Assembly: GCA_035344155.1 (NCBI GenBank)
Contig: DAORAL010000012.1
Location: 61,445-125,444, forward strand
DNA: 64,000 bases
Reading direction: 5' to 3'
Origin: UBA1845 sp002338715
GTDB taxonomy: Bacteria > Planctomycetota > Phycisphaerae > UBA1845
A model generated the notes under the pieces. The model worked only from the letters and a program-made list of their open reading frames with translations. It searched no databases and was not told the origin of the DNA. A program made the translations under genes and the position numbers. Below, piece after piece: positions 51,696-61,676 of the stretch (positions within the stretch are counted from its first letter, which is position 1; each line of letters starts with the position of its first letter).

Positions 51696-53923
51696 GCCTT
51701 CACACCATCCAATTTTTCACCGCAGCGTGTCACTGCCAATGCGCCATTGCAGGAAGAGCCCGCTCCAGATGCACATCCAAAACAATGACCGGCGACATTG
51801 ATCAAGCGCGATTGCAGCAAAGAACTGTTCAGATCCCGAACGTGGGCTGGAAGGCCCGGCTTGAGCGCGATGTCCAATACTTGATTGAAATCGCAATCGT
51901 AAAGGCGGCCGTCGTAGCCGATTGAAAGCGTGCGCCGGCACATCAAACCGTCCAACGTATCAGGGTTAAACGTGCGGACCATTCGATTCATGTAGTCTGA
52001 CCACTGTCCTTCACGCTTCAGGTAATGTTCAAAGCGATTGATGGGCATGTTGGTCATGGCCAAGAGGCGATCAAATACGATTTCATATCGACTGAGGAGC
52101 TCGCGTTTGAATCGCGATTCCAGCATTGGCTGCGTTTCTGGATATTCGGTTCCTTGAGGGTTGTAGACCAAATTCAACGTCAACCCTGTATCGGGTTTTC
52201 CATATCCTACTTCGTTTAGTTTCCGTAATGCGGCGATACTCTTGGCGAAGCTACCGAGTCCTCGTTGACGATCGGTGACGTCGGCTTCTTCGGATGGCAG
52301 CGACGCCGTCACGTGAATTCCGTGCTCGGCCAAAAACTCGGGAAGGTCTTCGTATCCAGGTTCGAAGAAGATGGTCAGATTGCAGCGGTCCACAACTTGG
52401 CACCCCAGACGGGATGCCTCGGAGGCCAAGTACCGAAAATGAGGATTCAATTCCGGCGCACCGCCCGTAATGTCAAGCGTTTCTATACGAAGGTCTCGGA
52501 CTGCGCGCAGGACCAGATCCACCGTTTCTCGGTTCATTTCTTCGGTCCGGTTGGGCCCCGCATCAACATGACAATGCCCGCATGCTTGATTGCAGCGATG
52601 CCCCACGTTGACCATCAACGTCGATATCCCCAGTGCACGAAGTTCCTTGGGTTGGTGGTTGGTTGCATGACCGGTGAAACAACGCGCACCGATGTTTTCG
52701 ATTGCCTGAGGCGGAATGACCGTTTCTCCGCGCCCTGCAATTCTCGGCGCAGATTCGTCACGACAATTCGTTGACGTTTCCATCGCCGTCCTATGTGCGA
52801 TTTCGTTACCGCCGAACAGCACCTCGAGCGCCGTCCAGAATTGCGTGCGCCATACTTCGCTCGCAGCCGCTGGGCCAATCTCAAGATCGTTCAGCCAGAA
52901 TTGCGACCAGGCGCTTCGTCGCCAGGAGCAGTAGGCCGTCCTTGCTTCGTCACCCGCCGCCCCGGATTGTGGCTTCGGCAGACCGAAAGCCACATCGCCC
53001 TTGAGGAATTGGATTTCCGATTCGGGTCCGGCAACAAGACAATGTGAGATGGCGACACGCTGAGATGGAGCATGAAACGTGAACGACGCGGCAACCAATG
53101 CACCCGCCTGAATCAACGACACATCGGTTGGGAAGATGATTTGGGTGAAGCCGTCCGCCAATTTCTTGATCAGGCGCGGGCGATCCATGATGGAGAAACC
53201 GCCACGGTCCGCGTAAACAGACTCGACTTGCCATTCATCGCTGGCGAGCACTCTGGCAACAATGGCCGCTGCCTCGCCATCAACTTGCGCGGGTTCGGTT
53301 GTCCGAATCGCAACGGTCTTTTTTCGTGGTGACGTGGGGTCGGGGCCGTCGAAGAACGGGCTGCCCCATTTGCATTGACTGCATCCGCTACAAAAGTACA
53401 AGCGTTGCAGCGCCCAGTAGTAGCCGTCGCGCCATCGCTGACCGGCTTGGGTCTCACCGATCTGAGTTCGCTCTTGCAGGAATCGATCCCACAATGCCTT
53501 CTTGTGTTCGATGATACGTCGGTTGGCGCGCTCCCCATCGGCGTCAGCCTGTGGTTTCGGCGCGGCCATCGGCCCACCGGGATGGCGAACCAGGGGGTTC
53601 ACCTCGGCGCCAGCATGCATCGGATGTGCGTACAGTGTCCGGTCCTGCTCCCGATCAAACAGGCAGACCAACGCCACAACGGCTCCATCTTCGATTCGAC
53701 CGCCGATCACCGGAAAAATCAGGCGAACAAGCGTATCACTCAAGTCCTTGTACACAATCGGCTGAGGCTCGACGTGCAGGCCTTGGCGGTCGAGCACGAA
53801 GCCCAAGGCCCGCATCGGCGCACTGGCGAGCACGACCGCAGTGATCTCCCGTGGATCTTCTCGCTTCATTCCGATCAGGGGAAGCGACCAGCGCACGGCA
53901 TCGGGGTTGGCGCGGCGTATCAT
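51692..53923 (-). CDS. arsS: ArsS-like radical SAM enzyme fused to a duplicated N-terminal domain
   Basis: 743 residues from the ATG at 53923, which overlaps the cytochrome stop as ATGA; the longer frame to 54226 is ignored. The C-terminal 330 residues match ArsS: GHRCNQACGHCHVDAGP with the CxxxCxxC iron-sulphur motif (near 443-450), the LDITGGAPELNP stretch, VTASLPSEEADVTDRQRG, and a tail GHCFGCASGAGSSCNG typical of the family, in which a selenocysteine often stands in other species. The first 400 residues contain two copies of an unknown domain (compare VLASAPMRALGFVLDRQGL with VLASDEWQVESVYADRGGF) and a Cys cluster CSGCSQCKWG. ArsS makes the ribose-arsenic bond of arsenosugars; the fusion is unusual. 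Confidence 0.82.
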   Translation of the reverse strand: MIRRANPDAVRWSLPLIGMKREDPREITAVVLASAPMRALGFVLDRQGLHVEPQPIVYKDLSDTLVRLIFPVIGGRIEDGAVVALVCLFDREQDRTLYAHPMHAGAEVNPLVRHPGGPMAAPKPQADADGERANRRIIEHKKALWDRFLQERTQIGETQAGQRWRDGYYWALQRLYFCSGCSQCKWGSPFFDGPDPTSPRKKTVAIRTTEPAQVDGEAAAIVARVLASDEWQVESVYADRGGFSIMDRPRLIKKLADGFTQIIFPTDVSLIQAGALVAASFTFHAPSQRVAISHCLVAGPESEIQFLKGDVAFGLPKPQSGAAGDEARTAYCSWRRSAWSQFWLNDLEIGPAAASEVWRTQFWTALEVLFGGNEIAHRTAMETSTNCRDESAPRIAGRGETVIPPQAIENIGARCFTGHATNHQPKELRALGISTLMVNVGHRCNQACGHCHVDAGPNRTEEMNRETVDLVLRAVRDLRIETLDITGGAPELNPHFRYLASEASRLGCQVVDRCNLTIFFEPGYEDLPEFLAEHGIHVTASLPSEEADVTDRQRGLGSFAKSIAALRKLNEVGYGKPDTGLTLNLVYNPQGTEYPETQPMLESRFKRELLSRYEIVFDRLLAMTNMPINRFEHYLKREGQWSDYMNRMVRTFNPDTLDGLMCRRTLSIGYDGRLYDCDFNQVLDIALKPGLPAHVRDLNSSLLQSRLINVAGHCFGCASGAGSSCNGALAVTRCGEKLDGVKA

Positions 53924-54567
53924 TGATGTCCCTCGGAAGCTTTTTGGGCGGCGTGCATATCCAGACTCTGCAGGTATGTGATGACAAGCCAGATTTGTTC
54001 GCGGGCCAACTTTTCTGAAAACGGCGGCATGGCGGTCGTCGTTTCGTCTGGATACTGAACTACATCCCCAGCACCATCGCGGATGACGCGAAACCAACGG
54101 CGCGGGGCACCCCGGTGGAGCGTTGCAGCAAACCGGTTTCCCGCCGTCTTGAAGTCGTTGGCCGGATAATCGGGCAGTGCTGAAGGACCATGTCCACGCG
54201 CATCGTCTCCGTGACATCGAGCACAATGAACCTTATAGATCACGGCTCCGCGACTGACGGCCTGCGGGTTACGATACGCATCGTACGGGTTGCGCGTGCT
54301 GCTGATTTCGGCGTCGAGTTGGAGCACTTCGCTGGGCGAGAGGCCACGCTCTTCTGCCATCCAATTGGAGAACGCCTTCTTGCCATCAAGGTTCGTTTTG
54401 TTGGCGAACCGAAGATAAGATGTCTCGTCTTGCGGGTCGATCGCAATCTTCAGTGGTTGCGGACCTGCACAGCTGCCCAAGCCGATCATCAACGCGACCA
54501 GTCCAATTGCGCAGCGAACTCCCATCTTGTTCGCAGCACAAATAACGGCATCACTTTCCTGTTCCAT
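53920..54567 (-). CDS. Monohaem c-type cytochrome lipoprotein
   Basis: A 215-residue protein. The ATG at 54567 has an AGGAAAG upstream. The signal ends in a lipobox (GLGSC). One haem site, CARCHGDD, and a possible distal Met in AMPPFSEKL give a class I cytochrome c of about 100 residues at the C-terminus. It is first in the seven-gene operon and its stop overlaps the ArsS-like start. It probably passes electrons at the membrane surface. Confidence 0.88.
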   Translation of the reverse strand: MEQESDAVICAANKMGVRCAIGLVALMIGLGSCAGPQPLKIAIDPQDETSYLRFANKTNLDGKKAFSNWMAEERGLSPSEVLQLDAEISSTRNPYDAYRNPQAVSRGAVIYKVHCARCHGDDARGHGPSALPDYPANDFKTAGNRFAATLHRGAPRRWFRVIRDGAGDVVQYPDETTTAMPPFSEKLAREQIWLVITYLQSLDMHAAQKASEGHQ

Positions 54568-54819
54568 CTGTGCTTTCCTGTTTCGGGGGACGATTTAACT
54601 TCAGGGTTTGCAGAAAGGGGCGCACACCATTCTGTACTTTCCTAATCGACAAGAGGGCTATCAAAAGCTGGAGCCATCAACGGCACGTCGCAGCCGCGAG
54701 TGATAATCGAGGACTGGCGGTTTCGCGTCAATGCCGCATGGTGCGCTCAGAAAATCGACGGCTTTCAATGGCCATAAATGACTTCTTGATGGATTTCTTG
54801 TCATCAAACACTTTCTCGA
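54568..54819. other. Intergenic space between cytochrome genes
   Basis: No gene seen; it must hold the promoter of the seven-gene operon. Confidence 0.5.
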
Positions 54820-55827
54820 TCAGTCGTCGTCCTCATCTTCCCACTTGTTACCGTGACAGGCGAAGCAGCTTGGGATCAGCTGCGTACCGGTCAAGTCTGC
54901 GCCATGGCATGCATCGCAATCACCAATTGGGGATTCCAGACCGGGACCGTGCCAGAACCCGTCTTCGTGTTTGGTGTGTGTTGGTGGATAGTCTGGGGGC
55001 GCGTCCCAGATGCTTCCGTGGCACGTCCAGCATGCGGGAGTTTGGTCTGTTCCAAACAAGTCGTGCGCGTGGCACGACGCGCAGTTGGCCTGGGGATCAT
55101 CGCGCCCCGGTGCGTGAAGTCCCGTAATCGAACCACTGGAAAGCAAGTCGGTGTGCAGCGCCGACGCATTGTTCCAGAGTTCTCCGTGACACGACGTACA
55201 CGAGGGCACAGTGCCCGCACCGGTTAGGTCGCTGCCGTGGCATGCGGTGCAATTGTTGAGCGGATCCGCCAATCCCGGTGCATGTAGGACGCCGGAAGCA
55301 AGTGCATCCACCGTGTGGGTGGGCGCTGGAGGAGCATCCTCTCCGTTGGTAGTCGCGTCGGTAGCACGCAGGAATGCAGACAAGTCTTCAAGTTCCTGTT
55401 CGGTAAGATCAAGCACAGTTCCACCGGGGTGCGTTGATGCGGAATCCCGGAGAGCAGCGTCCAATCCACTGATACTTGTTCCAAGGATCGACTGGGCCAA
55501 TCCACCCGAACCGTCTGCGCCGTGGCAAGCCGCGCAATTGTTGTCGGCGTACGTTTTGGCCCCCGGGTTCATCCCTGATGTGTTTACATCGTCTGTCGTT
55601 CCAGAGGACAATTCTGCGTTATCGTCATCCAGCCCACTGTTGGTCGAAGGATCGTCTGCCAAGGATTCGGCGCCGTCGGTTCCGGTTGAATCGGATTCAC
55701 TGTTTGTGGTGTCAGTAGGGGGCGTGTCGCTGCCGCCATCGTTTTGCGCTTCTATTGTGCAGCCGACGATGCTGACGAAGGATATCGCAAACAACATGGC
55801 AATGAACGGAGACCGTGAATAAGACAT
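54820..55827 (-). CDS. Heptahaem cytochrome c lipoprotein
   Basis: A 335-residue protein with lipobox VGC, an acidic Ser/Thr/Asp-rich linker of about 70 residues, and seven CxxCH sites: CAACH, CTACH, CTSCH, CASCH, CWTCH, CDACH and CFACH. The first lies in a mono-haem domain with the pattern of a class I cytochrome; the other six form a repeat of two haems each (AHD/DLTG-type spacing). It ends in an acidic tail (EDEDDD). It is an extracytoplasmic electron carrier; partners are not in view. It is upstream of the seven-gene operon. Confidence 0.9.
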   Translation of the reverse strand: MSYSRSPFIAMLFAISFVSIVGCTIEAQNDGGSDTPPTDTTNSESDSTGTDGAESLADDPSTNSGLDDDNAELSSGTTDDVNTSGMNPGAKTYADNNCAACHGADGSGGLAQSILGTSISGLDAALRDSASTHPGGTVLDLTEQELEDLSAFLRATDATTNGEDAPPAPTHTVDALASGVLHAPGLADPLNNCTACHGSDLTGAGTVPSCTSCHGELWNNASALHTDLLSSGSITGLHAPGRDDPQANCASCHAHDLFGTDQTPACWTCHGSIWDAPPDYPPTHTKHEDGFWHGPGLESPIGDCDACHGADLTGTQLIPSCFACHGNKWEDEDDD

Positions 55828-56276
55828 TGGTTGTTCCTACCGCAATGGAAGACGACAATCGTGAACAAGCTGCAATCGGAATGCGTTCGCGCGGCAGATC
55901 CCTAGCCGCGTGGGTGTGCACCGCGTACGTCATTTAAGAACACGACAATATTCTCGCAACGAGTCAGTCTGGCGTATGGGCTGAACCCGACACCGCTAAC
56001 GCGTCTCACAAAAGCCGCACCAAACGGTACATTATCGCGCATCCGGGCTCGGGATTGCGAGTTTGATTAGAATTCTCTAAGGAAGTCGGGGATCCTCGAA
56101 AACTAACGAAGAACCACACTTATTGACAGGGTCGCGATGGTTGTCGCCTTTGATGCCCTTGGCCGTTGCGGTATCATCCATCAAGCGATTTGCGAAAGCT
56201 TGCCTGTTTATGGGGAATGCCGGCGGAGGCGCACGCTTGATGGCTGCGTTTGTGCCGGCAGGTTTTCATTTAGCGA
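55828..56276. other. Divergent intergenic region
   Basis: No gene seen. A TTGACA occurs at 56123-56128 without a convincing -10 element at the usual distance. The region must hold the promoters of the heptahaem cytochrome and the membrane protein at 56277. Confidence 0.4.
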
Positions 56277-58289
56277 ATGAACAGCGAACCTAGAAAGTCC
56301 GGGGAAAATGGCGTGGATGATTTTCACGGCACGCAGTGCCCAGAGGGAATGTCAATTCACACCGAGTCGCCCGCCCCAATGAGCGACCCGTCCGATGGCG
56401 CCGCGCACTTGGATGATCGTTCGACCGCAAGTCGACTTCTCCGGTGGCTGGAACGCGTTGCGTTATTCGGCATCGGCGCGATGGTTATCTGGTCGCTCTA
56501 CCATGGCGACGGGGCCAAAACCGGTAAGGATCCCGGCGTTCCAGGGCACGATTCGTTTTATCACATCAAGATGGCGGAGATGCTTCCTGAGCACGGCTTT
56601 ATGCGGGAGTTTCCGTGGCTGCAATTCAGTTACTTCACGCAACAGGGGCACGGATTCGTCAGCCATCATTCGGGATTTCACGTCATCCTCGCGCCCTTCG
56701 TTTACTTGGCAAAACTTACAACCGGCGATGCGCTGGCCGGGGGCCGTTGGGCCATGTGCTTCTTCGCCGGTCTGAATCTGGTACTCTTTCACGCGTTGCT
56801 GGACGCAGGCGGCGTACGGTGTCGTTGGTTGTTTGTCGCGCTTCTCGTCGTTCTGCCTGATCAATTCCTCGTCCGGCACGCCTATGTGCGAGCAATTGGC
56901 CCCTCGCTTCTATTCATGCAGTTGTTGCTGCTAGTGTTGATCCACCATCGATTCGTGCTCGTCGCCATTGTTGCGTTTCTTTACGTGCAACTCTATCTGG
57001 GGGCCGCGCTGTACGTTCCGGTTATCGTTGCGGCATATACCTTTTCGGGTGTGTGCGGTCCCAAGTCGGACCGGGAGTTGCCGTGGAAGACGACGATCGC
57101 CGCCGTACTAGGGTGGGGCGCTGGAATCTATTTCCATCCGTACTCCGGCGCAGTCTACGAATTCTTGATGCTGCAGGTGTTTGGTTCGGGCTTGTCGCCC
57201 GACATTTCCGTCGGCCGGGAATGGAAGCCATATCAGAACGTGTGGTGGTTCTCGACTTACTTGGCCGGGCCGCTGCTGCTCTTCTGGACGTTGGCCCTTG
57301 TCAGCCGACTTCGTTTTGGCCCACTCTTGCGCGGCCGTGAATTGACGGTGCTTGTGCTCAGTTTGATGTTCTTGGTATTGACGCTGAAAGCGAGGCGATT
57401 CATTGAGTATTGGCCGGCATTTTGCGTGCTCAGCACCGCGTATTTGCTGTCGCCATTTACCCGTACCTTGGCCTTTCGGAAGCGAATCGACGCTGCACCG
57501 GGGTTGGAAGGTTCACCTGACATTTCAGCAGGAAGCACGGTGTTGAGTGGGATCCTGGCGGGTGCAATCTTCTGCGTTGTTGTCACACAATCGCAGGTCC
57601 TCACGCCGCTTTATTCGATACCGATTGCCGTCGCCGCCGTTCTCTTTGTCGCGCTGCCGGCCGTGCGATTATGGTTGCAGGCAAAGCAGTCGAACGTGCC
57701 CGCGTTTCGCCGGAGCGTCCGAATGTTTTCAGCGTTCACCATTCTGCTGCTCATCATGCTTTCGCTTCGGGGACAATCGTTGAAAGCCGCCCAAAGGGCG
57801 TCGCGCTGCGGTTACGATCTTCCAGCGATTCAAAAAATGATGGAGTTCATCCAGGCAGATTCGAAACCGGGCGATGTCATCTTCACCGATGACTGGGACA
57901 TCTTTCCCGTGTACTTCTATTACAACGCGCAAAATCACTATGTGGTTGGATTGGATCCGAAATTCACGCACGAGCGCCGCCCCGACCTTTGGGAGCGTTA
58001 CGTGCGCATCACGAGGGGCGATATACCCTCAGACGCGGAATTGGAGGAGCACATTGATGATGGGACTCGGTTGCGCGAGAAGATTCACGTCGAACTGAGC
58101 GACATTCGGGATCAATTCGGCGCCGGCTATGTGATCACCGACCGGGATCACAAGAAACTTGCAAGGAAACTAAGTCGCGATTCGGAATTGGCACAACTCG
58201 TCTACCCTTCGGCGTCGTATTCTGATTCAAGAAACGAGCCATACTTGGTATTTAAGATCCTGGACAGGAAAATACCGGAGAATCCGTGA
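56277..58289 (+). CDS. Multi-pass membrane protein, GT-C/STT3-like
   Basis: A 670-residue protein from the ATG at 56277. A soluble N-terminal tail of about 55 residues precedes 11-12 spans. The first outer loop has GHDSFYHIKMAEMLPEHGF, like the catalytic Asp-containing loop (DPYYH type) of STT3 and other GT-C enzymes. The last 150 residues are soluble, with GDVIFTDDWDIFPVYFYYN and AGYVITDRDHKK, as in other large GT-C-like proteins. Transfer of a lipid-linked sugar is inferred. No neighbour helps to define the acceptor. Confidence 0.75.
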   Translation: MNSEPRKSGENGVDDFHGTQCPEGMSIHTESPAPMSDPSDGAAHLDDRSTASRLLRWLERVALFGIGAMVIWSLYHGDGAKTGKDPGVPGHDSFYHIKMAEMLPEHGFMREFPWLQFSYFTQQGHGFVSHHSGFHVILAPFVYLAKLTTGDALAGGRWAMCFFAGLNLVLFHALLDAGGVRCRWLFVALLVVLPDQFLVRHAYVRAIGPSLLFMQLLLLVLIHHRFVLVAIVAFLYVQLYLGAALYVPVIVAAYTFSGVCGPKSDRELPWKTTIAAVLGWGAGIYFHPYSGAVYEFLMLQVFGSGLSPDISVGREWKPYQNVWWFSTYLAGPLLLFWTLALVSRLRFGPLLRGRELTVLVLSLMFLVLTLKARRFIEYWPAFCVLSTAYLLSPFTRTLAFRKRIDAAPGLEGSPDISAGSTVLSGILAGAIFCVVVTQSQVLTPLYSIPIAVAAVLFVALPAVRLWLQAKQSNVPAFRRSVRMFSAFTILLLIMLSLRGQSLKAAQRASRCGYDLPAIQKMMEFIQADSKPGDVIFTDDWDIFPVYFYYNAQNHYVVGLDPKFTHERRPDLWERYVRITRGDIPSDAELEEHIDDGTRLREKIHVELSDIRDQFGAGYVITDRDHKKLARKLSRDSELAQLVYPSASYSDSRNEPYLVFKILDRKIPENP

Positions 58290-58314
58290 TGCAGATCGCA
58301 TGCATCCTAATCGC

Positions 58315-58455
58315 TCATGCGCCGCCGTCGCGTTGTGATTCCTTTACTCGCGTACGATGTTTTTCAAGACGATAGCGCACGGCCTCACGCGTAATACCAA
58401 GGACACGCGCGGCCCGACTCAAATTGTGACTCGAATATTCCAACGCGCTGCTTAC
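58315..58455 (-). pseudogene. C-terminal remnant of an NtrC-type regulator (Fis-type HTH)
   Basis: A 46-codon fragment that ends at TGA (58315-58317) and is preceded by an in-frame stop. It reads HNLSRAARVLGITREAVRYR followed by LEKHR, the DNA-binding end of sigma-54 activators. The receiver and AAA+ domains are absent. Confidence 0.75.
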
Positions 58456-58880
58456 TCAGAATTATTCCAAGGTGGACTCTATCCTGATTCCCGACCAAGG
58501 CACAATCTCCGATGTGAACTTCAGATTGAATATCGATTACCGCATTGGAGACTTGGTGGTTCGTCTCTCGCGGTGGAGCGTTTGGAGTCTATTGTGAAGG
58601 GCGCAGACGCACTTCGCGAAAATAAACTGGCTGGAGCAAACCGAGCTCTCGTTGAAGCCAGGAAGATTGCGGAAGAAATCGGGGCGAGTCGTCGGATTGT
58701 CCAAATTGTCATTAGCCTGCAAGCTTGGCTAGAGACAGCGCAAGATCGGACAAGCAACATACAGAGCAATGCAAATGACTTAATCAAAGAATTCTCAGAG
58801 TTGATCGACACGTTGGAATCGAAAGTTCTCCAAAGAAACCAAAGCCAAAGCAACCGCGACACGCACCTCGCGGTCGGGCG
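58456..58880 (+). other. Region with a decayed coding fragment
   Basis: The plus strand has an open stretch with helical, coiled-coil-like text (LESIVKGADALRENKLAGAN) that runs into repeat C. It lacks a proper start and resembles no family I know. It is probably debris around the repeat. Confidence 0.3.
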
Positions 58881-58986
58881 CGCGGGGTTTCGATCACTGG
58901 AACAAAAACCTCCCCGAAAGCGACCCATTTCAAACGTTGGCTAATGGCCACAGTGCCTGGGCGGCCGATTTGGCCGGTTAACAGGG
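58881..58986 (+). repeat. Recombinase-associated repeat C (uninterrupted copy)
   Basis: It joins the sequence of repeat A (58881-58917) to that of repeat B (58911-58986) through TCCCCGA, reading WNKNLPESDPFQTLANG in one frame. It looks like the empty target of the 33.5-45.1 kb island. Confidence 0.78.
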
Positions 58987-59136
58987 TGCGGTGCCACCCG
59001 CAAGTCTCGCGAGGTTGCGTGAAATCATTTCTTCCGGACGCGTGATCAACCCTTTCGACAAATCTTGAATTGTTCCCAAAGCCGAAGCAGTGAGGTGAAG
59101 ATTTTGGAACCTGCGCAGGGTGTCTTGTGTACTTTA

Positions 59137-61599
59137 TTACTCCGCCCAGTACACAAACCATTGGCCTTCGTATCCGCGGTTCACTTCCCAGAAAACCTGT
59201 CCCCAAATATTGACGAAGTTTTCCCGATACGGCGCGGTGAATTTGATGTGCACATGGTTGGCGGCCGTTTCGGGTTGAATGGAATACTCGATCGTGATTT
59301 CATGAACTGCGTCGTTGTCATCCGGTTTGTTGACAACCAGTGTTGCCGTTGGAGACGGGCGCGGAGGTGGGTATATATCGAACTCGATCGCTCGCTCAGG
59401 ACCGTCGCCTCCCGGATACCACCCGTTCACCCAGATATCCGCGCGGGTGGCAGGCTGACCTCCGAATGGGTTCGTGTTCACCAATCCCGTAAAAGGGTCG
59501 GTGATCGTCGTAACCGTTTTCATTTTGGCGTACATATAGATGGGATGGAGTTCGGACCTAAATGTGTTGTGTCCGCAATCAATGATCCATCGGCCAACTG
59601 CGTAAATCAGATCACCCTCTTCCGGAAAGCCCATCCATCCCACAAACTCACCATAGAAGCGCTCGTATTCGAATTCGATCAGTCGTCCGTCGCCAGGTCC
59701 AATGCCGCTGACCTTGTTGCCTGCAGCGAACAGGCTTGGGAGATCGCCAATATCGCGGTGCGGTCCGAGCGGTGAAACCTGAAGGGTCCAGTCTGAGGGG
59801 CAGCCGAACACGGACGAACAAAATGGCGGTGAGTCGTAGGTCCAGGTGTGCGAAAACGGAAAGTCTTCGCCAGCCAGCGCGGATTCGACCACCACGCCGT
59901 AAACCGGCGTTCCGAGGTACTGGTCACCTTTGATCGGCTCCCATTCACCCTTGCCGCACTGCTTCAGGTCTGTCGCAACACACTCCACAAGTATGTCGAG
60001 TTTTTGATCCTCTAGGGCTTCACCACCGCAGAATTGATCTCCTGCATTTTCGATGAGTGGGAATTCCGTTTGCGGTGGATCAACGGTGCAAGGCCCCAGA
60101 TTTCCTGTGCATGCATAGTTATCCCAAAGGGCACCGGTCTTCGCACTCACCGTCGGTGACTGCCGTTCGACCCAGAGTCGCGGTGGCGTTCCGCGGATTT
60201 CCAGGGTGGCTGGCACGAGGTCTGGCCGTGTCGGTCTGACGAATTGTTGGTATAGCCAGGTCCGGGTCGATGTCTGCACAGGTTCGACTGGGCTGACCGG
60301 ATCGGCCAATGGTACGCTGGTCGGCGGACCGAGGAATTCCAATTCGCGCGTGTCCAGCACGTCCACGAACACCGTTGGTACATAGGCTGTCCCGGTGGAA
60401 AGGTCCGCGTAGATGCGCCCGCCGTCAAAATCCTGTACCGTGGTGTCGCCAGGTCCCACTCGCTCTTCACTCAGCGGGCAGCCAAAACCGTCATTGTTGA
60501 ATAGACCACGTAGCGACAGCCATTTGGTAAAGATGTCACCGCGAAATACGAAAGTGTTGTCCGCGTCATCCACACTGACGGCGCCATTATCATAGACAGC
60601 AATTTTGCATCCACCCGCCACAATGCCGAAGCTGAACTCACCCAACTGCGGTGCGCCGTTGAGGTTTTCTTGCACGATTCGGTCACGTATCGCGGTTGGG
60701 AGATTGTTGAACGTCGCGGTGGCAGTTCCTTTGAGGCCGCCGGTATTCTCCGCTTCAACGGTCAACGTGATCGGCCCCATCGGCAGTCCGCCAAATCCAC
60801 CCGGGAGCGAGAACTGGCGTTCGGTTCCCGTGCCGGTCAGGGAGAGAGCCGATGTGAACGGAGGGGCTGACGATTCTGGAGGAAGACGATAGTCGAGCGT
60901 CATCCTGACGGGTGATAATAGTCCTTCGCCCGAAACCGTACCGGCGATCTCCAGCGTGTCGACATCCAGATCGACGCCATCTTCTGGAGTCGTAATGACG
61001 ATGACGGGCGCCAACAGTGGAGGAGGAGCCGGTGGTTCGCCTTCAAACTCAAGGTCGTCGATTTCTTCGAAATTCGTGCCCTCAAATAACAGTTCGACTT
61101 TCATGATTGTCGGCGTCGCAACGGTAACCTCAAACGCCGTGTCGAACGTGGCACCTGCAACCACCTTCGGTCCATCTTGCGCCACGATCATGTCGTTGAC
61201 GTCGTACGCGAACATCGTGCCGTTCACCGGAGTAACGGGTACGCCCGCAAAGAGTCGCACCAAAGTCTGTGGGCTGGTAAACGTCATCGTCAGGGGGCCG
61301 GGGTCGAATTCAAAGTCTGACGGGTTCACGGATTGCAGCGCTTGTGTGCCGGAATGCGCGGTTGCATCCGTACGCAGGAAGTGCCCACCGAAAATGACGC
61401 CTTTGGCGTTGTACTGCGTGGTGATGGTGGCCGGGGCAGTGATGTCTTCAAAGTCGATCAATGTCGGATCGGCCAAGGCCGTGCTCGCCATCGTCATGAT
61501 GACAAATGTCGCCGACAACAACCACCAGGCGATTCGCACAGGCAACCATTTGCCAATCGAAAAGCTGCGCGTTTTTCTGCACGGCACATGGTGATCCAT
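59137..61599 (-). CDS. Large secreted protein with LGFP-like repeats
   Basis: About 820 residues from the ATG at 61599, which has GGAGG upstream; the frame is open to 61680, where it overlaps the previous stop (ATGA). The signal peptide is long (basic start, core WWLLSATFVIMTMASTALA). A beta-sandwich domain follows (DPTLIDFEDITAP), then an Ig-like segment, and near residues 360-420 an LGFP-type repeat (GGRIYADLSTGTAYVP after CPLSEERVGPG). The C-terminal 300 residues are of unknown family. Probably a cell-surface or matrix protein; it follows a PKD-like lipoprotein in the same operon. Confidence 0.78.
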   Translation of the reverse strand: MDHHVPCRKTRSFSIGKWLPVRIAWWLLSATFVIMTMASTALADPTLIDFEDITAPATITTQYNAKGVIFGGHFLRTDATAHSGTQALQSVNPSDFEFDPGPLTMTFTSPQTLVRLFAGVPVTPVNGTMFAYDVNDMIVAQDGPKVVAGATFDTAFEVTVATPTIMKVELLFEGTNFEEIDDLEFEGEPPAPPPLLAPVIVITTPEDGVDLDVDTLEIAGTVSGEGLLSPVRMTLDYRLPPESSAPPFTSALSLTGTGTERQFSLPGGFGGLPMGPITLTVEAENTGGLKGTATATFNNLPTAIRDRIVQENLNGAPQLGEFSFGIVAGGCKIAVYDNGAVSVDDADNTFVFRGDIFTKWLSLRGLFNNDGFGCPLSEERVGPGDTTVQDFDGGRIYADLSTGTAYVPTVFVDVLDTRELEFLGPPTSVPLADPVSPVEPVQTSTRTWLYQQFVRPTRPDLVPATLEIRGTPPRLWVERQSPTVSAKTGALWDNYACTGNLGPCTVDPPQTEFPLIENAGDQFCGGEALEDQKLDILVECVATDLKQCGKGEWEPIKGDQYLGTPVYGVVVESALAGEDFPFSHTWTYDSPPFCSSVFGCPSDWTLQVSPLGPHRDIGDLPSLFAAGNKVSGIGPGDGRLIEFEYERFYGEFVGWMGFPEEGDLIYAVGRWIIDCGHNTFRSELHPIYMYAKMKTVTTITDPFTGLVNTNPFGGQPATRADIWVNGWYPGGDGPERAIEFDIYPPPRPSPTATLVVNKPDDNDAVHEITIEYSIQPETAANHVHIKFTAPYRENFVNIWGQVFWEVNRGYEGQWFVYWAE

Positions 61600-61676
61600 T
61601 TGGGAATCCTCCACTCGGATGGACAGACTTCGTACGTCGCCAAGTGACCTTCGAGTTGGTTTTGCAAGTGGCGTGA

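Noticed and set aside
58357..58944. A 195-residue plus-strand ORF
   Set aside because: Its first third is antisense to the NtrC remnant and its last third is repeat C read in the wrong frame.
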